From assembly GCF_014692505.1 (NCBI RefSeq), contig NZ_JACNYK010000002.1, positions 434,001 to 498,000 of the forward strand: 64,000 nucleotides of DNA. The letters run 5' to 3'. Position 1 is the first letter of the stretch. Each line of letters opens with the position of its first letter. The position numbers and the translations under genes are program-made. Below the pieces are notes generated by a model. The model saw only the letters and a program-made list of their open reading frames with translations, was not told the origin of the DNA and made no database searches. This document shows positions 62,600 through 64,000 of the stretch, piece by piece. Source of the stretch: Sphingobacterium arenae (lineage in GTDB: Bacteria; Bacteroidota; Bacteroidia; Sphingobacteriales; Sphingobacteriaceae).

Positions 62600-62619
62600 C
62601 TACATTTAAAATAATGTAG
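62600..62619. repeat. Inverted repeat upstream of the right-edge susC
   Basis: CTACATT (62600-62606) and AATGTAG (62613-62619) form a perfect 7-bp inverted repeat with a 6-base loop in the 172-bp gap between fecR and susC, 60 bp before the susC ATG. Possibly an operator or leader hairpin. Confidence 0.35.
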
Positions 62620-62679
62620 ATCAAAACAAGGAATTTATTAATAAATGAACCTCTAAACTTAAATTATAAAAATAACCAT

Positions 62680-64000
62680 ATGATTGTAAACTATATTAAC
62701 ATAAACAATACATTTCGCGTATTATTCGCTTTATTTTTATACGCATCAGTATCACTACCAAATGTTGTTTTCGCTCAACAGCGGCATTTCGTTACACTCG
62801 AGATAACAAATCAGAATCTCAAAACCGTACTTGATTCTATTGAATCGAAAACAATTTACCGGTTTAACTATCGAGATCAGATTCTTTCTCGATCTAAAAA
62901 TATAACCATCAAGGCAGAGAACATGAAAATCGACGATTTTCTTCGTAAAATTCTGACAAATTCTTCGTTGACATATCGCAGAAATGGGAACATGTTCTCG
63001 ATCATATCTGGAGGTACTAAAGTAGAAGGCCACCTTCAACAATCCACTATGAATGTGAGCGGAGCGGTGTACGGTGGGAATAGACAGCCTCTAAGCGGGG
63101 CGTCAATAACCGTAAAAGGAACCACTGAGGCCACTTTCACTGATGAACAAGGTCATTTTTCACTATCTTGCCCACCCTTATCTACCTTGGTTGTATCACA
63201 TATAGGTCATACACCGCAGGAAATAAGGCTGGATGGTACTTCCGAAGTAAATATCAATCTGATACCCAATGACCAACTATTAGATGAAGTCGTGATCGTT
63301 GGTTACGGCACGCAGAAACGATCGAATGTGACCGGGTCAGTAGCCTCTTTACGACCTGCTGATTTCAACGATCTGAATATGAATGCCACGAATGCCATAC
63401 AAGGTCGAGTGGCTGGCGTAAATGTATCCAATGGAAATATTATTATTAGAGGAGCCGCATCTGTAAACGGTTCAGATCCGTTGTGGATTGTCGATGGCGT
63501 TCCAGGAACAGCTCCAAACATGAATGATGTCGAATCATTGGAAATACTCAAAGATGCTGCCTCAACGGCAATATATGGCGCTCAAGGAGCTGGCGGGGTA
63601 ATTCTAGTTACTACCAAACGCGGAACAGCAGGGAAGCCAGTAGTAAACGCACGTTATAACGCAGGTGTGGCTTTGCCAATAGATATTCCCAAATTATTGG
63701 AAACACCTGACTATATCGACAGGAAATTAGCGGCGGGGTTTACCAATAATCCCGATGCCGGATGGGACGATCCCTCTTCCCTACCTAATACAAATTGGGA
63801 AGAATACGTCTGGAGAAATGCCGCCGTTACACAAAATGTATTCGTCCAAGCTACCGGAGGAAGCGAGCACACAAACTATAATACCTCCGGTGAATTTGTT
63901 CGCAATCAGCGCATAGAGCAAGGATCACACGACATGGCCGGAAACCTGCGGTTCTCTTCACAAACAAAATTCAGCAATCGGTTTAAAATGACCGAGATCC
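62680..64000 (+). CDS. STN-containing SusC/RagA TonB-dependent receptor, partial (cut by the right edge)
   Basis: An uninterrupted frame from the ATG at 62680 to the end of the window (440 codons seen). It has a signal peptide (VLFALFLYASVSLPNVVFAQ), an STN domain (LEITNQNLKTVLDSIESKTI, MKIDDFLRKILTNSSLTYRR; about 37-107), a carboxypeptidase-regulatory-like domain (SGAVYGGNRQPLSGASITVK), the TonB box region DEVVIVGYGTQKRS, and plug motifs (NAIQGRVAGVNV, MNDVESLEILKDAASTAIYG). Most of the barrel lies outside the window, and a susD gene is expected to follow. The upstream FecR would receive its signal through the STN domain. Confidence 0.94.
   Translation, partial: MIVNYININNTFRVLFALFLYASVSLPNVVFAQQRHFVTLEITNQNLKTVLDSIESKTIYRFNYRDQILSRSKNITIKAENMKIDDFLRKILTNSSLTYRRNGNMFSIISGGTKVEGHLQQSTMNVSGAVYGGNRQPLSGASITVKGTTEATFTDEQGHFSLSCPPLSTLVVSHIGHTPQEIRLDGTSEVNINLIPNDQLLDEVVIVGYGTQKRSNVTGSVASLRPADFNDLNMNATNAIQGRVAGVNVSNGNIIIRGAASVNGSDPLWIVDGVPGTAPNMNDVESLEILKDAASTAIYGAQGAGGVILVTTKRGTAGKPVVNARYNAGVALPIDIPKLLETPDYIDRKLAAGFTNNPDAGWDDPSSLPNTNWEEYVWRNAAVTQNVFVQATGGSEHTNYNTSGEFVRNQRIEQGSHDMAGNLRFSSQTKFSNRFKMTEI

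Overview
The window comes from a member of the Bacteroidota, most likely the Sphingobacteriaceae. It has four TonB-dependent SusC-type receptors (one cut by the right edge), three SusD lipoproteins, a hybrid two-component regulator with a two-component propeller sensor, FecR/ECF-sigma signalling, Tat-signal Gfo/Idh/MocA oxidoreductases, and promoters with TAnnTTTG boxes instead of Shine-Dalgarno-driven starts. The genus is inferred from gene content only. No rRNA, tRNA, CRISPR array or insertion sequence was seen.

Positions 72-30617 are entirely on the minus strand and form a large glycan-use region. From right to left it holds nagA; an operon of two Tat-exported Gfo/Idh proteins, a sugar MFS permease and a lipoprotein Gfo/Idh; a SusC-SusD pair with a large secreted protein of unknown function (16573-19266); a hybrid two-component sensor/regulator; and a polysaccharide utilisation operon. 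That last operon encodes a phosphodiester-glycosidase lipoprotein, SusC, SusD, a fasciclin/CBM96-like/CSPG-repeat lipoprotein, a GH88 unsaturated glucuronyl hydrolase, a DUF2264 (GH154-type) protein and an esterase fused to a SurA-like domain. The enzymes point to a uronic-acid-containing, probably amino-sugar-containing, glycan. Four promoters in this region share one 15-bp near-palindrome, TCGKKTACGTAMMCA, sitting at or just downstream of the -7 box. They therefore look like one regulon, whose regulator is not in the window.

Positions 30808-41603 are mostly housekeeping or singletons: a small protein, a DUF4091/GH123-like lipoprotein, an ABC-F ATPase, a TIM-barrel lipoprotein, an M14 carboxypeptidase, the unusual cluster pdxH-nuoC-nuoD-pyrC, and a YqgE/AlgH protein. 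Positions 41623-44886 are a sugar uptake set (LacI regulator, ROK kinase, MFS permease) with a likely LacI operator. Positions 45014-47599 hold redox genes (HxlR regulator with a divergent nitroreductase, a short DUF1456 protein, an old yellow enzyme). Positions 47751-50451 hold two secreted proteins and a membrane-anchored AraC regulator.

Positions 50580-60201 are a second type of glycan locus, under an ECF sigma/FecR pair: sigma, FecR, STN-containing SusC, SusD with an unusual glycine-rich insertion, DUF5017 lipoprotein, Gfo/Idh. To the right, on the plus strand, are an endonuclease/exonuclease/phosphatase membrane protein, a second FecR without an adjacent sigma gene, and the start of another STN-containing SusC that runs off the window.
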